Assembly (NCBI GenBank): GCA_032433765.1
Contig: JAVIAB010000008.1
Span: forward strand, 44,189,097 to 44,253,096
DNA: 64,000 bases
Reading direction: 5' to 3'
From: Megaustenia siamemsis
Lineage: Eukaryota > Mollusca > Gastropoda > Stylommatophora > Ariophantidae
Part shown: piece by piece, positions 63,034-64,000 of the stretch
How the letters are laid out: each line of letters begins with the position of its first letter
Numbering within the stretch: the stretch's first letter is position 1
Made by a program: the position numbers and the translations under genes
Notes under the pieces: generated by a model
Told to the model about the DNA's origin: nothing
Seen by the model: only the letters and a program-made list of their open reading frames with translations
Databases searched by the model: none

Positions 63034-64000
63034 TACATAGCATAATGTTATTGTAATATTAATCATTATACTTAATGAGCTTTCCATATGCTAATATACA
63101 CATGTTTCTAAACTTAAAACCTTTAGTTAATAGTAAATATACCATTATTATATTTTGTATCTTGTCAGTTAAGCTAATCAATCAAATCCTTACACAATTA
63201 TCTGTTTTATCTTTTTCAATGCCTCCCCCAGCATAATCTATTTAATATAAGCACTGTGTGATTCCTGCCTATTCTTGGTTTACAAACTGTCAGACTCAGT
63301 TTTCATGTGCTGTCTTTAGCTCATATATTTCCTAGACTTGTTGTCATTAAATCATAAATGTACTGATATATTTAACAAAACAGAATGTTTAATAATGTAT
63401 GTCAAATTGAGCATAAATCAAAGATGAAGATGCATTAATTTTATTAACTTCTTAGGTTTTAGTTTTAACAAATTCTAAAATAACAATAACATGTTTTGGC
63501 TTAGGCTTAAAAAAACATGAGAAGGAAATATCCAATAAAATATTAAATAGTTATAAATTAAATTTTATTATTAAATCATTCGCCAACTGAAAAAAAAATG
63601 TCCATACTTAGCCTTACTATATTCGACGGTACTATTAATTAAATTATTTTAAAGCTAGTACAGTGAGTACTAGTAATAGTAATATAGTATAATATACGTA
63701 TTACTACTCAACTACTGACACTTAACTAATAACTATGATATTACTACACTATTGTTGACGTGTTATCTGGATTTAGTGGAATTGGAAATTGAATTGTCTG
63801 TCAAATCACAATTTTACAAATTATGGCATGCAAATAATTATATAAATTATAAATATAACAATGATTTGATACCGTTTTAGTTTTACTACTTACAGGAAAA
63901 GTCGAATATGAGGTTGACTCTGATAATTTATCATGCAGATATTATACGTCTCTATAAAGCAAAAAGAAAGCTTATTTCCAATATTAATTAGAAATAAGCT
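63034..64000. other. AT-rich flank, nothing recognised
   Basis: No exon or repeat match. The last 32 bp form a hairpin, AGCTTATTTC..GAAATAAGCT. Confidence 0.45.

Overview
This is an AT-rich animal genomic window with interspersed repeats and long introns full of retrotransposons. The mix of a Merlin DNA transposon, an I/Nimbus-like RNase H LINE, several RT families with KRGRPR-type C-termini and several tRNA-headed SINEs suggests a lophotrochozoan, most likely a gastropod mollusc. That assignment is inference; nothing here names the species. There is no bacterial, organellar or CRISPR content.

Host genes. (1) Positions 265-356 and 3107-3223 (+) are the last two coding exons of a gene that enters from the left; I do not recognise its product. 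(2) A minus-strand WD40 gene runs from about 60.2 kb down to its stop codon at 22.7 kb. I could assemble ten exons plus one probable 21-bp microexon, with every splice phase compatible. Together they encode about 347 residues and seven WD blades, so probably one complete beta-propeller; the start codon was not found. (3) 16510-16722 (-) is a candidate coding exon with a hydrophobic segment and a good splice donor. Its upstream region has an inverted copy at 19.07-19.32 kb that keeps the same reading frame.

Mobile DNA. Family labels are local to this report. LINE-A has a (GAA)n tail; its longest copy is at 29.36-31.83 kb and short copies lie at 8.13 and 25.33 kb, all with 11-14 bp target-site duplications (TSDs). 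LINE-B has a (GATA)n tail and many 5'-truncated copies. LINE-C and LINE-D have (GAT)n tails. LINE-E is an endonuclease/RT/RNase H element at 41.9-46.0 kb on the minus strand. LINE-F, -G, -H and -I are other RT relics. SINE-1 to SINE-5 are short elements, four of them with tRNA-like heads. R1 and R2 are dispersed repeats of unknown class. DNA transposons are an intact Merlin element at 61055-63025 with a perfect 8-bp TSD, its deletion derivative at 14560-15132, two hAT relics and a mariner relic.

Layout: 0-5 kb, left gene end and R1 copies; 5-16 kb, LINE and SINE fragments plus the Merlin derivative; 16-21 kb, candidate exon, inverted repeat and hAT relic; 21-29 kb, rearranged LINE-C fragments and the 3' end of the WD40 gene; 29-33 kb, LINE-A and LINE-I; 33-47 kb, WD40 introns with LINE-E; 47-60 kb, 5' half of the WD40 gene, a hAT relic and an AT-rich minisatellite; 61-63 kb, Merlin. 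The strongest results are the exon-by-exon WD40 reconstruction, the intact Merlin with its derivative, and a 3' tail shared between LINE-B and SINE-2, which suggests that the LINE mobilises the SINE.
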